Positions 34,890-43,274 are shown, counted from the stretch's first letter. The stretch is DNA of 64,000 nt from JADGRA01 sp052143535 (GCA_052143535.1 JBKQSS010000048.1:16167-80166), one strand, 5' to 3'. Made by a program: numbers and translations. The notes: a model not told the origin generated them from the sequence alone.

Positions 34890-35812
34890 TTCTTCTCCTT
34901 GGAGAGAACGGGGGCCGCTGGCGGCGGGTCACCGAAGAGGAAGCCTGCTGGGTAGCGGTTCAGCTGCTCCAAAACGCTGTCGAGCTCGCGGGTCGCCGCG
35001 CGGGTGTTGGCCAGCGTGTCGTTGAAGTTCCGGAAGTCGATGTTGGACAGACGCCCGGCGGTCCGCTCCAGACGCTGGTTGGTGTCTTGGAGTCCGAGAA
35101 CCAACTGGTTGGCATTCTTTCCGAGGTCCGGGAGATGCATCGCCTGAACCTCGCCTCGGATGTCATCAATGGCGTTGCGCGCCCCCACGGCGGCCTGCTC
35201 CAGCTCTTTGGAGATAGCCTTGGTATCCAAGTCGTCGAGCTTGGTCTGGACGGTGCTCCCCAGGGACTGGAAATCAATTTTGTCCAAGCTGCTCATAATC
35301 TTCGTCACCGCGGTCAGAATTTGACTGAACTCGCTCGGCGCCGAAGGGATGTACATATTCTTCGGCGTCCAAGGCACCGCCAAGGGCGGGTACTTCTCGG
35401 GGTCGGCGTTCTTGAGGGCCAGGACGCTGCTGCCGGTGATGCCCTGACCCTGAACCACTGCGCGAAGGCCCGAGTCGATGACCTTTTTGAGCTTCACCAC
35501 CGGGTCGCCGCCTCCCGGGAGCGGGCTCAGCGACTTGGGAATGCTGAAGCGAATGACGACGCACCGCGGATGTCCTGGCGGGTAGTCGTTCCAGGAGAAG
35601 CGTATGGAGGTGACTTGACCGACATTGACGCCGCGCAACGTCACCAGTGACCCGTTGCTGAGGCCGGCCACTTCTCCTTCCACGTAGGTTTCGAACTGGT
35701 CGACCGGCTCGACGTCGCGGCTGAAGGCGAACGCGACCAGGCCGGCCATGATGAGGCCAAGCCCGACGAGCACGAAAGCGCCAATCTTGAATTCGTGAGC
35801 TCGTTCGCTCAT
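34886..35812 (-). CDS. MlaD-like MCE-domain protein
   Basis: A 308-residue periplasmic lipid-binding subunit. One N-terminal membrane anchor (IGAFVLVGLGLIMAGLVAFAFS) is followed by a single MCE domain (VAGLSNGSLVTLRGVNVGQV; VIRFSIPKSL), a spacer and a long C-terminal helical region (QTKLDDLDTKAISKELEQAA; GLQDTNQRLERTAGRLSNI) that should form a coiled coil. In Mla systems this protein forms a ring on the transporter and binds phospholipid. Both ends overlap the neighbours by four bases (ATGA with the ATPase gene; GTGA with the lipoprotein gene). Confidence 0.9.
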   Translation of the reverse strand: MSERAHEFKIGAFVLVGLGLIMAGLVAFAFSRDVEPVDQFETYVEGEVAGLSNGSLVTLRGVNVGQVTSIRFSWNDYPPGHPRCVVIRFSIPKSLSPLPGGGDPVVKLKKVIDSGLRAVVQGQGITGSSVLALKNADPEKYPPLAVPWTPKNMYIPSAPSEFSQILTAVTKIMSSLDKIDFQSLGSTVQTKLDDLDTKAISKELEQAAVGARNAIDDIRGEVQAMHLPDLGKNANQLVLGLQDTNQRLERTAGRLSNIDFRNFNDTLANTRAATRELDSVLEQLNRYPAGFLFGDPPPAAPVLSKEKK

Positions 35813-36597
35813 CCGGTCTTCCTCTCCTGTTCGGGGTCTGCCTCGCGCCGGAAAAATTGACGGACCACCGGGTCCTGGGAGTGGTCGCGAAGGTCGGCCG
35901 GCTTTCCCTCGGCGATGATGGTCTTGCGCTCTTCGTCCACCATGATGCAGCGGTCGGCAATGGCGAAGATGCTCTGCAGCTCATGCGTCACCACGACGCA
36001 GGTCATGCCGAAGTCCCGGGAGAGGCCTCGAATCAGCCGGTCCAGTCCCGCCGAGGTGATGGGGTCCAGCCCCGCCGAGGGCTCGTCGAGGAAGAGAATG
36101 GCCGGGTCGAGGGCCATCGCCCGGGCGATACCGGCGCGCTTCTGCATACCGCCGGAAAGCTCGGAGGGCATCCGGAGCGCCGCCTCGAAGAGCCCGACCT
36201 GATTGAGCTTGGTCAGCGCAACCAGCTCCCGCTCGTGGAGGTCGAGCCGGGTGAATTCGTCCAGCGGGAGGCGGGCATTTTCGACCAGGTTCATCGAGCC
36301 AAAGAGCGCGCCGCTCTGGTACATGACCCCGAACTTGTTGAGCAGCTTCACCCGCTCCGGCCCCTGGGCGCTGACGATGTCGACGCCGTCAAAGAGAATT
36401 CTCCCTTGGACCGGCTCCAGCAATCCAATCATGCACTTGAGAAGCGAGCTCTTTCCGGAGCCGGACCCGCCGAGGATGACGAAAATCTCGCCGCGATGAA
36501 CCTGAAAATTGAGGTCTCTCTGCACGACCCGGTGGCCGTACCCGATGGTCAGGTGCTCGACGGCGATGATGGGCTGCTTCTCGGCGGCCGGGCTCAT
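35809..36597 (-). CDS. MlaF-like ABC transporter ATPase
   Basis: A 262-residue ATPase that powers the MCE-type lipid transporter. Walker A GGSGSGKSS, Q-loop YQSGALFGS, signature LSGGMQKRAGIARAMA, Walker B PAILFLDEPSAGLDP and H-loop VVTHEL are all present. The start is the ATG at 36597, overlapping the TGA of the permease gene (ATGA); an upstream extension of the frame runs through that gene and is rejected. The order permease, ATPase, MCE protein, lipoprotein matches Mla/Ttg2 operons, except that the periplasmic carrier MlaC and the outer-membrane MlaA are not encoded nearby. Confidence 0.93.
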   Translation of the reverse strand: MSPAAEKQPIIAVEHLTIGYGHRVVQRDLNFQVHRGEIFVILGGSGSGKSSLLKCMIGLLEPVQGRILFDGVDIVSAQGPERVKLLNKFGVMYQSGALFGSMNLVENARLPLDEFTRLDLHERELVALTKLNQVGLFEAALRMPSELSGGMQKRAGIARAMALDPAILFLDEPSAGLDPITSAGLDRLIRGLSRDFGMTCVVVTHELQSIFAIADRCIMVDEERKTIIAEGKPADLRDHSQDPVVRQFFRREADPEQERKTG

Positions 36598-37727
36598 ATG
36601 TCGAGTGCAAAAGCGAAGACGGAGAAAACGGCGTCGATGATGATGATGAGCAAAATTCCGGAGACCACGGCCCGGGTGGCCGAATCCCCGACGGCGCTCG
36701 GCCCCTGGCGGGTATGCACGCCGTGGTAGCAGCCAAGGCCAGCCACCACCGTCCCGAAGACGAACGCCTTGATGAGGCCAAACAGAATGTCCTTGAGCCC
36801 TAGGGCTGCCGTGAGCTGTCCCCAAATGAGCGGCAACGGGAAGCCCATCAACTTGGTGACGATGACGCCGCCCAGGATGCCCATCGCCATGGAATAGGCG
36901 GTGAGCAACGGCATGGCGAAGGTCCCAGCCAGGACCCGCTGCACCACCAGGAAGCGCGTCGGGTCGAGCCCCATGGTCTTCAGAGCATCGAGTTCCTCGT
37001 TCACCTTCATCGTCCCGAGCTCGGCGGCGAAGGCTGAACCGGTACGGCCGGCGAAGACGATGGCGGTCATGATGGGACCAAGCTCACGGACCATCACCAG
37101 GCCAATCATGTTGGCGATGTAGATTTGTGCGCCGAATTGCTTCAGCGGCTGGGCAGCCTCGAAGGCGATAATCAGCCCGGTGAGCAAGCTGATGAGCGAG
37201 ACGATGAGGAGGGCGTTGGCACCGGCCTTCTCAAAGACGATGGCCAGCTCTCCGACGCGTAGCCACCGGGGACGGCGAACCACCGCAGCCAAGGCGATGC
37301 TCAGCCGGCCGAGGAATGCCACCACCTCGATGAGGTCGCGTCCCAGTCCGAGCGTCGCCGCTCCCACCTCCATGGTGAGGGGTTTTCGGCGCTTTCGCCT
37401 CTCCACCGCGCGCTCGGCTTCAGGGGTGGGAAACGCGGAAAGGAGCTTCTCGAGCTCCGGCCGCAAGCCTCGCACCGTGGCCTGGATGCCCGGGGTGAAG
37501 CGCCCGTGGACGAGCTCGTAGAGGACGACCATCCCGGAGGCATCGCCGTGCGCAATGTGGCTCGCGTCCACTTCCACCGCCTGCCACGTCTTTCCAGCGA
37601 GCTGGGTGGAAATCTCCTGGCGGGTGGCCGAGGCGTTGTGCACGTCGAGCGCCCCGGTAAGCGCGAGCACGGCGCTCCCTGGAGCTGTCTCCCTCAGCGC
37701 AACTGCTACTTCCGGACCGGCCTCCAC
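36594..37727 (-). CDS. MlaE-like permease fused to N-terminal STAS domain
   Basis: A 377-residue protein. Residues 1-115 or so form a STAS-like domain (SAVLALTGALDVHNASA; AVEVDASHIAHGDASGMVVL), and the rest is the MlaE-family permease with about five membrane helices (for example ANALLIVSLISLLTGLIIAF; YIANMIGLVMVRELGPIMTA; LLIIIIDAVFSVFAFAL). In E. coli the STAS protein MlaB is separate and binds the ATPase; here it is fused to the permease, as in other Mla-like operons of diverse bacteria. The start is a GTG. It heads the four-gene operon and diverges from kdsB across 234 bases, where the operon promoter should lie. Confidence 0.91.
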   Translation of the reverse strand: MEAGPEVAVALRETAPGSAVLALTGALDVHNASATRQEISTQLAGKTWQAVEVDASHIAHGDASGMVVLYELVHGRFTPGIQATVRGLRPELEKLLSAFPTPEAERAVERRKRRKPLTMEVGAATLGLGRDLIEVVAFLGRLSIALAAVVRRPRWLRVGELAIVFEKAGANALLIVSLISLLTGLIIAFEAAQPLKQFGAQIYIANMIGLVMVRELGPIMTAIVFAGRTGSAFAAELGTMKVNEELDALKTMGLDPTRFLVVQRVLAGTFAMPLLTAYSMAMGILGGVIVTKLMGFPLPLIWGQLTAALGLKDILFGLIKAFVFGTVVAGLGCYHGVHTRQGPSAVGDSATRAVVSGILLIIIIDAVFSVFAFALDI

Positions 37728-37961
37728 GCTCGCACCATAAAGGACTGGCGGCCGGCTGTGCGGCGTTTCCGCGTTTCCTTTGCCGCCTCAGCCCACTGGA
37801 CACTCAGCGCGCTCGGGCCAATGGAAAGCGCACTCTTGGACGGCCGACGCTCGGCTTCAGCGAGGCGTCCCCAGCCGTGGGCAGCTGAGAAACCCTGGAG
37901 GGGGGCTTCCGACTGGGCGCCTGGGAAAGCCAAAGGGAGTGCTAACCTCGGGCGCACCCGA

Positions 37962-38726
37962 ATGGCCGCGTCCGTCGACGTTCCGCTGCGTGCCCTGGCG
38001 GTCATTCCCGCGCGCTGGGGCTCCACCCGTTTCCCAGGCAAGCCCCTGGCGATGCTCGCCGGCCGCCCCCTGGTGCAGCACGTCGTCGAGGCGGCCCTGC
38101 GCTCGGGAGCCTTTGAGCGGGTGGTGGTGGCCACCGACGACGAGCGGATTGCGGAGGCGGTGGCGCGCTTCGGCGGCGAGGTCGAGCGGACTTCCCCGGC
38201 ACACCGCTCGGGGACGGACCGCGTGGCGGAGGTGGTGGCCCGTCTGCCCGACGAGGCCCCGGACGTGGTGGTCAATCTGCAGGGGGACGAGCCGCTGGTG
38301 GACGCCGTCTCGCTCCGGCGCCTGGTGAATGCTTTCACCGACGGCCGGGTGGCCATGGCCACGCTGGTGCGGCCGCTCGAGGAGGCAGCTGAGCGGCTCA
38401 GTCCCCACGTGGTGAAGGTGGTGCCGGACATCCGCGGAGACGCTCTCTACTTCAGCCGCGCTGACATTCCCTTTGACCGGGACGGAATGCGGGTGCCCCG
38501 CTTCGCGCATGTCGGGCTCTACGGCTACCGTCGGGCAACGCTGGTGCGGCTGGCCCAGCTGCCCGCCGGCACGCTGGAGCAGGCCGAGTCGCTGGAGCAG
38601 CTCCGGGCCTTGGAGCACGGGATTCGTATCCGCTGCGTCGTCACCGAGCACGTGAGTATTGGAGTGGACACGCCGGCTGACCTCTCGCGGGCCGAAGCAG
38701 CCTTGGCGGCGCGCGGCGGCGGCTGA
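37962..38726 (+). CDS. kdsB: 3-deoxy-manno-octulosonate cytidylyltransferase
   Basis: Activates KDO with CTP to CMP-KDO for lipopolysaccharide core synthesis. The 254-residue protein matches the family length and has the nucleotide-binding start VIPARWGSTRFPGKPL, VVVATDDERI, VVNLQGDEPL and the YFSRADIPFDRD and HVGLYGYR segments. The ATG at 37962 is chosen; a longer upstream frame lies antisense to the Mla operon and is rejected. pyrG (CTP synthase) and kdsA (KDO-8-phosphate synthase) follow, so the three supply both halves of CMP-KDO. Confidence 0.95.
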   Translation: MAASVDVPLRALAVIPARWGSTRFPGKPLAMLAGRPLVQHVVEAALRSGAFERVVVATDDERIAEAVARFGGEVERTSPAHRSGTDRVAEVVARLPDEAPDVVVNLQGDEPLVDAVSLRRLVNAFTDGRVAMATLVRPLEEAAERLSPHVVKVVPDIRGDALYFSRADIPFDRDGMRVPRFAHVGLYGYRRATLVRLAQLPAGTLEQAESLEQLRALEHGIRIRCVVTEHVSIGVDTPADLSRAEAALAARGGG

Positions 38727-38851
38727 ACGAGCCCCACCTTTCCGAGGCAGTCCGTTCGCACCATCCGAGTGCGCTGTCGTCGGAGTTTTCAGAGGGGCCG
38801 AGGGCAGCCTCATTGACCGCGAATGGGGTTCTGCGGCATTCAGGATTCCCC

Positions 38852-40474
38852 ATGCGCACCAAGAAGACCAAGTTCATCTTCGTCACGGGCGGCGTGGTGA
38901 GTTCCCTCGGTAAAGGGCTGGCCTCGGCCTCCATCGCCGCGTTGCTCGAGAACCGCGGCTTGGACATCACCTTGTGCAAGCTCGACCCGTACATCAACGT
39001 CGACCCCGGGACGATGAGTCCCTTCCAGCACGGCGAGGTCTACGTCACCGACGACGGGGCCGAGACCGACCTGGACCTCGGGCACTACGAGCGTTTCACC
39101 TCGGCCCACATGAGCCGGTTGAACAACTTCACCACCGGCCGCGTCTACAACTCGGTCATCCAGAAGGAGCGGCGCGGGGAGTACCTGGGGAAGACGGTCC
39201 AGGTCATCCCCCACATCACCGACGAGATAAAGGCCAACATTCAGGCCGCGGCCGAGGGCCACGACGCCATCATCGTCGAGGTGGGCGGGACGGTGGGCGA
39301 CATCGAGTCGCTCCCCTTCCTCGAGGCAGTTCGGCAGATGCGCTACGACGTCGGGGCGCAAAACACGACCTACGTCCACCTCACGCTGTTGCCCTACATC
39401 GCCGCCGCCGGAGAGGTGAAAACCAAGCCCACTCAGCACTCGGTGATGAAGCTGCGGGAAATCGGCATCCAGCCGGACATCTTGTTGTGCCGCACCGACC
39501 GAGAAGTCCCGGCGGAAATGCGCGCGAAAATCGCCATGTTCTGCAACGTCGACACGGCGGGTGTCTTCACCAGTCCGGACGTGAAGAGCATCTACGAGCT
39601 GCCCCTTGAGCTGCACCGGCAAGGCATCGACGAGCGGCTGTCGGAGATTCTCAACATCTGGTCGCGCGCCCCACGCCTCGAGCGCTGGGAGCGCATCCTG
39701 GAAAAGGTTTACCACCCCTCCCGCGGCGAGGTGCGCATCGCGGTGGTGGGCAAGTACACCGACCTCAAGGAGAGCTACAAGAGCCTCAACGAGGCCCTCC
39801 AGCACGGCGGCATCGCCAACGACTGCAAGGTGGAACTGGTCTACCTCGACAGTCAGGAGGTGGAGGCCCAAGGGGCCGCGACCTTGCTCGCCGGAACCCA
39901 CGCCCTGCTGGTTCCGGGGGGCTTTGGGGTGCGGGGGACGGAGGGCAAAATCAACGCCATCCGGTGGGCCCGGGAGAAGAGAGTGCCCTTCTTCGGCATC
40001 TGCCTCGGCCTGCAGATGGCCGTCGTGGAGTTCGCCCGCAGCATCCTCGGGCTGAGTGGGGCCAACTCCATCGAATTCGACAGCAAGACGCCCCACCCCG
40101 TCATCTCGCTGATGGAGAGCCAGCAAGGCGTCCAGGACAAGGGCGGGACGATGCGGCTCGGTGCCTACCGCTGCGTGCTGAAGAGCAACTCTTTGGCCTT
40201 CAAGCTGTACGGCAAGGACGAGGTGAGCGAGCGCCACCGTCACCGCTATGAGGTGAACAACGCCTACCGGGCCCGGCTCGCCGAAGCGGGGCTGGTGGTC
40301 AGCGGCCACAACCCCGAGCTCAACCTGGTGGAGATGGTCGAGCTGGCGGACCATCCCTACTTCGTCGGCTGTCAGTTTCACCCCGAATTCAAGAGCAAGC
40401 CCTTCGCCCCACACCCCCTCTTCTCGGGCTTCATCCGGGCTGCCTTGGAGCAACGCGACGGGGCGAAGCGATGA
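38852..40474 (+). CDS. pyrG: CTP synthase
   Basis: Makes CTP from UTP, glutamine and ATP. The 540-residue protein shows the synthetase domain signatures KFIFVTGGVVSSLGKGL and YINVDPGTMSPFQHGEVYVT, then a C-terminal glutaminase domain with the nucleophile Cys-384 in FFGICLGLQMAV and the catalytic HPEF near the C-terminus (CQFHPEFKSKP). The start is the ATG at 38852; a frame extension to 38813 is unneeded. The stop overlaps the kdsA start as ATGA, so CTP supply is coupled to KDO synthesis. The spacer after kdsB is 125 bases. Confidence 0.97.
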   Translation: MRTKKTKFIFVTGGVVSSLGKGLASASIAALLENRGLDITLCKLDPYINVDPGTMSPFQHGEVYVTDDGAETDLDLGHYERFTSAHMSRLNNFTTGRVYNSVIQKERRGEYLGKTVQVIPHITDEIKANIQAAAEGHDAIIVEVGGTVGDIESLPFLEAVRQMRYDVGAQNTTYVHLTLLPYIAAAGEVKTKPTQHSVMKLREIGIQPDILLCRTDREVPAEMRAKIAMFCNVDTAGVFTSPDVKSIYELPLELHRQGIDERLSEILNIWSRAPRLERWERILEKVYHPSRGEVRIAVVGKYTDLKESYKSLNEALQHGGIANDCKVELVYLDSQEVEAQGAATLLAGTHALLVPGGFGVRGTEGKINAIRWAREKRVPFFGICLGLQMAVVEFARSILGLSGANSIEFDSKTPHPVISLMESQQGVQDKGGTMRLGAYRCVLKSNSLAFKLYGKDEVSERHRHRYEVNNAYRARLAEAGLVVSGHNPELNLVEMVELADHPYFVGCQFHPEFKSKPFAPHPLFSGFIRAALEQRDGAKR

Positions 40475-41289
40475 TTCGACTGGGTGGCCACCCGGTGGGC
40501 GCCGGGCAGCCGCTGCTCGTCATCGCTGGCCCGGACGTCATCGAGTCCGCCGAGCATGCCTTGCGCCACGCTCGGCTGCTAGCCGACCTCACCCAGGCCC
40601 AAGGGTTGCCGTTCATCTTCAAGTGCAGCTTCGACAAGGCCAACCGCACGAGCGGTACCGCTTTCCGGGGGCCCGGTCTGACCGAGGGGCTGCGCGTCCT
40701 GGCGCGGGTGAAGCGCGAGGTTGGCGTACCGGTGCTCACCGACGTCCACGAGACAGCCCAAGTCGCCCCGGTGGCCGAGGTGGTGGACGTGCTGCAGGTG
40801 CCGGCCTTCCTCTGCCGCCAGACCGACTTGGTGGTGGCGGTGGCCCGCAGCGGGCGCGGCGTCAACCTCAAGAAGGGACAATTCGTGGCGCCTTTGGACA
40901 TGGTCCAGGCTGCACGAAAAGCCACCGAAGCAGGCAACTCCAACGTCCTCATCACCGAACGGGGGGCCAGCTTCGGCTACCACAACCTGGTGGTGGACAT
41001 GCGCGGGCTGGCACAAATGCGCGCCGCCGGGCTCACGGTGTGCTTCGACGCCACGCACTCGGTGCAGCTGCCCTCTGCCCAAGGCACCGCCTCCGGGGGA
41101 GAGCGCTCGCTGGTGCCGGTGCTGGCCAGGGCGGCGGTCGCCGCCGGCGTGGATGCGCTCTTCTCCGAGGTGCATGAGGCCCCGGACGCCGCGCCCTGCG
41201 ACGGGCCGTGCTCGCTGACGCCCGAGCTCTTTCAAGCCATGCTTGTTGAGCTGGTAGCCATCCGCCGCGCGCTCCGGCACCAGGCCTAA
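40471..41289 (+). CDS. kdsA: 3-deoxy-8-phosphooctulonate synthase
   Basis: Condenses phosphoenolpyruvate with arabinose-5-phosphate to KDO-8-phosphate. The 272-residue protein is of normal size and shows the signatures LLVIAGPDVIES (active enzymes often read GPCV; here Asp replaces the Cys), FKCSFDKANRTS, FRGPGLTEGL, TDVHE, VLQVPAFLCRQTDL, LKKGQFVAPLDM and FDATHSVQLPSAQG. The Asp in GPDV suggests the metal-independent class, since the metal-dependent KDO8P synthases carry Cys there; that is an inference from family knowledge. ATG 40471 overlaps the pyrG TGA. Confidence 0.95.
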   Translation: MIRLGGHPVGAGQPLLVIAGPDVIESAEHALRHARLLADLTQAQGLPFIFKCSFDKANRTSGTAFRGPGLTEGLRVLARVKREVGVPVLTDVHETAQVAPVAEVVDVLQVPAFLCRQTDLVVAVARSGRGVNLKKGQFVAPLDMVQAARKATEAGNSNVLITERGASFGYHNLVVDMRGLAQMRAAGLTVCFDATHSVQLPSAQGTASGGERSLVPVLARAAVAAGVDALFSEVHEAPDAAPCDGPCSLTPELFQAMLVELVAIRRALRHQA

Positions 41290-41340
41290 CCTCCCCCTCT
41301 GCCCCCGAGGGGTCGCCCGTGCCCCCTCCGCCGCCCAAGG

Positions 41341-41405
41341 CTCGAAAAGCGGGAAAAATCACCTTTCCTGCCCCGGCGGTTCGGGGCCAAGATGAAATTT
41401 TCGAG
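41341..41405 (+). promoter_or_regulatory. Inverted repeat enclosing a hairpin upstream of HTH-REC gene
   Basis: CTCGAAAA (41341-41348) is exactly complementary to TTTTCGAG (41398-41405). Inside it lies a CCCCG/CGGGG hairpin (41371-41375 with 41382-41386). The outer repeat ends 23 bases before the HTH-REC start codon. It could be an operator or a structured leader, perhaps for autoregulation by that protein. No experiment-like evidence is available; the pairing is exact. Confidence 0.4.
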
Positions 41406-41428
41406 TTCGTGCCAGGGACGGTCACTCC

Positions 41429-42013
41429 ATGACGGACACGCTCTACACCACCCACGACATCAGCCGTCTGTTGCAGGTCGACCCGTCCACGGTGAGCAAG
41501 TGGATTGACCGCGGCATCCTGGTGGCCTTTCGCACTCCGGGCGGACACCGGCGCGTACGTGCCGGGGATTTGCGCTCCTTTCTCATCGCCCACGAGATGC
41601 CGGTGCCTGAGGAGCTGGGCAGCTCGGCTGTCCGGCTGTTGGTCGTGGACGACGAGAAGCCAGTCCTCGACGCGATGAAGCGGGCCTTCAAGGCGCACGC
41701 CAACCAGGTCGAACTGACCACCACCACCTCTGGCGTGGAGGCGCTGCTGCTGGTCACCGAAATCAAACCGCACGGGCTGCTCATCGACTTGAATATGCCC
41801 GAGGTGGATGGCTTCGAAGTCTGCCGCAGGATTCGAGCGCGGAAAAACCTAGAGGGCGTGCGGCTCATCACCATGACTGGGCGGCACAGCCCGGAGATGG
41901 TGGAGCAATCGCTGAAAGCCGGTGCCGTGGCGTGCATCGCCAAGCCGGTGGAAGTGACCCAGGTGTTGGAGCTCTTCCGAGTTCCTTTGTCGATGAGCAA
42001 GAAGGCCGGTTGA
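41429..42013 (+). CDS. Excisionase/MerR-like helix-turn-helix protein with REC domain
   Basis: A 194-residue regulator with an unusual domain order. Residues 1-55 form an excisionase/MerR-like DNA-binding domain (TTHDISRLLQVDPSTVSKWI, then TPGGHRRV). A receiver domain follows (RLLVVDDE, phosphoacceptor Asp-120 in LLIDLNMPEVDG, IAKPVEV). There is no kinase next to it, so it is an orphan regulator. The ATG at 41429 lies 139 bases after kdsA, beyond the inverted repeat at 41341-41405. Many myxobacterial genomes have this type; its targets are not known. Confidence 0.86.
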   Translation: MTDTLYTTHDISRLLQVDPSTVSKWIDRGILVAFRTPGGHRRVRAGDLRSFLIAHEMPVPEELGSSAVRLLVVDDEKPVLDAMKRAFKAHANQVELTTTTSGVEALLLVTEIKPHGLLIDLNMPEVDGFEVCRRIRARKNLEGVRLITMTGRHSPEMVEQSLKAGAVACIAKPVEVTQVLELFRVPLSMSKKAG

Positions 42014-42032
42014 GGCCCCTCCCCGGGGGCAG

Positions 42033-42521
42033 CTACTTGGTGCCGCCGTCCGAAGTGTTCATCACGATGCGGCAGTTGCGCGCGGCGCCAGTCACTTTTC
42101 CAGCCAGCAGTTGCCCCAGCTGCTCCCCGCCGATGGACAGGTTGAGCGAGAAGTCCGTGCCATCCTCGCCGCGGACCTTGATGCCGTCGCCGAGAACGAG
42201 CCGGCTTCCCTCCACCTTGGCGTCAGGCGCGACAGTGACTTTGCCGCCAAAGGAAATGGCGCTGCCCGTCACTTTGGCACCGGACTCGATGGTGACCGAG
42301 CCATTGACGGCCACTGCGCTCTTGGCATGCGCGCCACGGCGGATGATGACGTTGCCGTCAATGGCCACCGCATCATTCACGTGCTTGCCGGCCTCCACCA
42401 CCGCGTCTTTTCCTCGGGCCACCACGTCGCCGGGCTGCACGTCGATGACGCAGTCCTCCGAGGCGCGCGCCAAGCTGGGGCAGAGCGCGAGGAGCACGAA
42501 GAGTGGGGCCACGCGGCACAT
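42033..42521 (-). CDS. Exported beta-repeat protein (bactofilin-like repeats)
   Basis: A 162-residue protein whose N-terminus is a signal peptide (VAPLFVLLALCPSLARA). The mature part is a run of short repeats, about six to seven turns, of the form V-x-G-x-V-x-I-x-x-G-A (AVAIDGNVIIRRGAHAKSAV; SVTIESGAKVTGSAISFGG), a pattern of stacked beta-turns as in bactofilins and left-handed beta-helices. Bactofilins are cytoplasmic, whereas this one has a signal peptide, so it is probably a periplasmic relative. A pair of Cys (EDCVID; ARNCRIV) could form a disulfide. I chose the ATG at 42521, with a GGAGG site five bases upstream, over 42539. Confidence 0.75.
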   Translation of the reverse strand: MCRVAPLFVLLALCPSLARASEDCVIDVQPGDVVARGKDAVVEAGKHVNDAVAIDGNVIIRRGAHAKSAVAVNGSVTIESGAKVTGSAISFGGKVTVAPDAKVEGSRLVLGDGIKVRGEDGTDFSLNLSIGGEQLGQLLAGKVTGAARNCRIVMNTSDGGTK

Positions 42522-42628
42522 GAAGACCTCCGACGTCATTGGCCCTTTATACGCTTGACCGGCCCCGGCGATTGCCCGTCCCGAGGGTGGTGCGGCCGGT
42601 AGACTGAAATCTCCCCCTCAAAGCTGCC

Positions 42629-43129
42629 ATGCGCCCTAAACGAGAGGCTGACTCGAGGAGTTTGGCGGTTGGCGTTCGCCGTCTCGGCCCGGGCGACGAA
42701 GCCATCCTCACGATGTTGGCGGAAGAGGACGCCGACTTCGACGTCGAGGGGCGAGGCAAGCCCCTGCCGCCGCTGTCAGCCGAGGCAATGCGGGAGTACC
42801 TCGAGGGCAGAAGCATCCTTCACTGGGTCGCCGAGGCTCACCAGGGGTGGCGGGCCACCTTTTGTGTTGCCTTCTGCGCAAGCGCTCGGCGGCCCTTGCC
42901 GAGGTGCTGCATTGGCGTCCGCCGCGCCTGCCGACGGCGCGGCGTCGGTCGTGCGCTTGTCCATGCGCTCAAACGACTGGATGAAGGCGCATGACGTCCA
43001 GGAGGCGTGGGTTGTCGCCGACAACCCAGGCGCCGTGGCCTTCTACGGAGTGTTCGGCTTCCAGAGGGTGCAACGAGGTGCGGCGGTCTACATGGCGCGG
43101 GAGGGAGCGCCCTTCTTCCGTTGGAGTGA
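42629..43129 (+). pseudogene. Frameshifted GNAT acetyltransferase
   Basis: Three reading frames together spell one GNAT protein. The first frame runs from ATG 42629 to HWVAEAHQG near 42848. The middle piece GHLLCCLLRKRSAALAEVLH is in another frame. The third piece IGVRRACRRRGVGRALVHAL (the cofactor loop) is back in the first frame, and DWMKAHDVQEAWVVADNPGA, then VAFYGVFGFQR, is in the last. Single-base changes in a G-run near 42846 (one G lost), near 42905, and in an A-run near 42971 (one A gained) would restore it. A TGA at 43127, just before the hairpins, is the probable natural stop and needs one more shift. Three or more indels in 130 bases mark it as a decaying gene, unless the sequence has local errors. 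Confidence 0.75.
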
Positions 43130-43131
43130 GG

Positions 43132-43225
43132 CTGGGGGGGTTGTCCCACCCTCCCTGGGTGGGGACTCTCCTCCCCCCAGTGTGTGGGGTCCGGACCCGA
43201 TGAGGAGGCCTCGACGGCCCTCATC
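43132..43225 (+). other. Nested hairpins upstream of the GH44 gene
   Basis: CTGGGGGG (43132-43139) pairs with CCCCCCAG (43173-43180), enclosing a perfect CCCACCC/GGGTGGG stem (43145-43151 with 43157-43163). Next come a 12-base palindrome GGGTCCGGACCC (43187-43198) and an imperfect stem GATGAG..GGCC / GGCC..CTCATC (43199-43225). They fill the gap between the pseudogene and the hydrolase gene. They look like a terminator region or a small repeat element; no coding is apparent. Confidence 0.5.
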
Positions 43226-43274
43226 AGCCCGCAAGTCCGTGGGGGTACGGTTCCTGCTGAGGAAGTAGGCCCCG

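Noticed and set aside
38840..40453. 537-codon frame opposite pyrG
   Set aside because: pyrG is unmistakable on the plus strand; the antisense product is low-complexity.
42978..42994. TGA inside the acetyltransferase remnant as a selenocysteine codon
   Set aside because: The reading frame changes at this place, and a one-base loss in an A-run explains the stop better; no hairpin of SECIS type follows closely.
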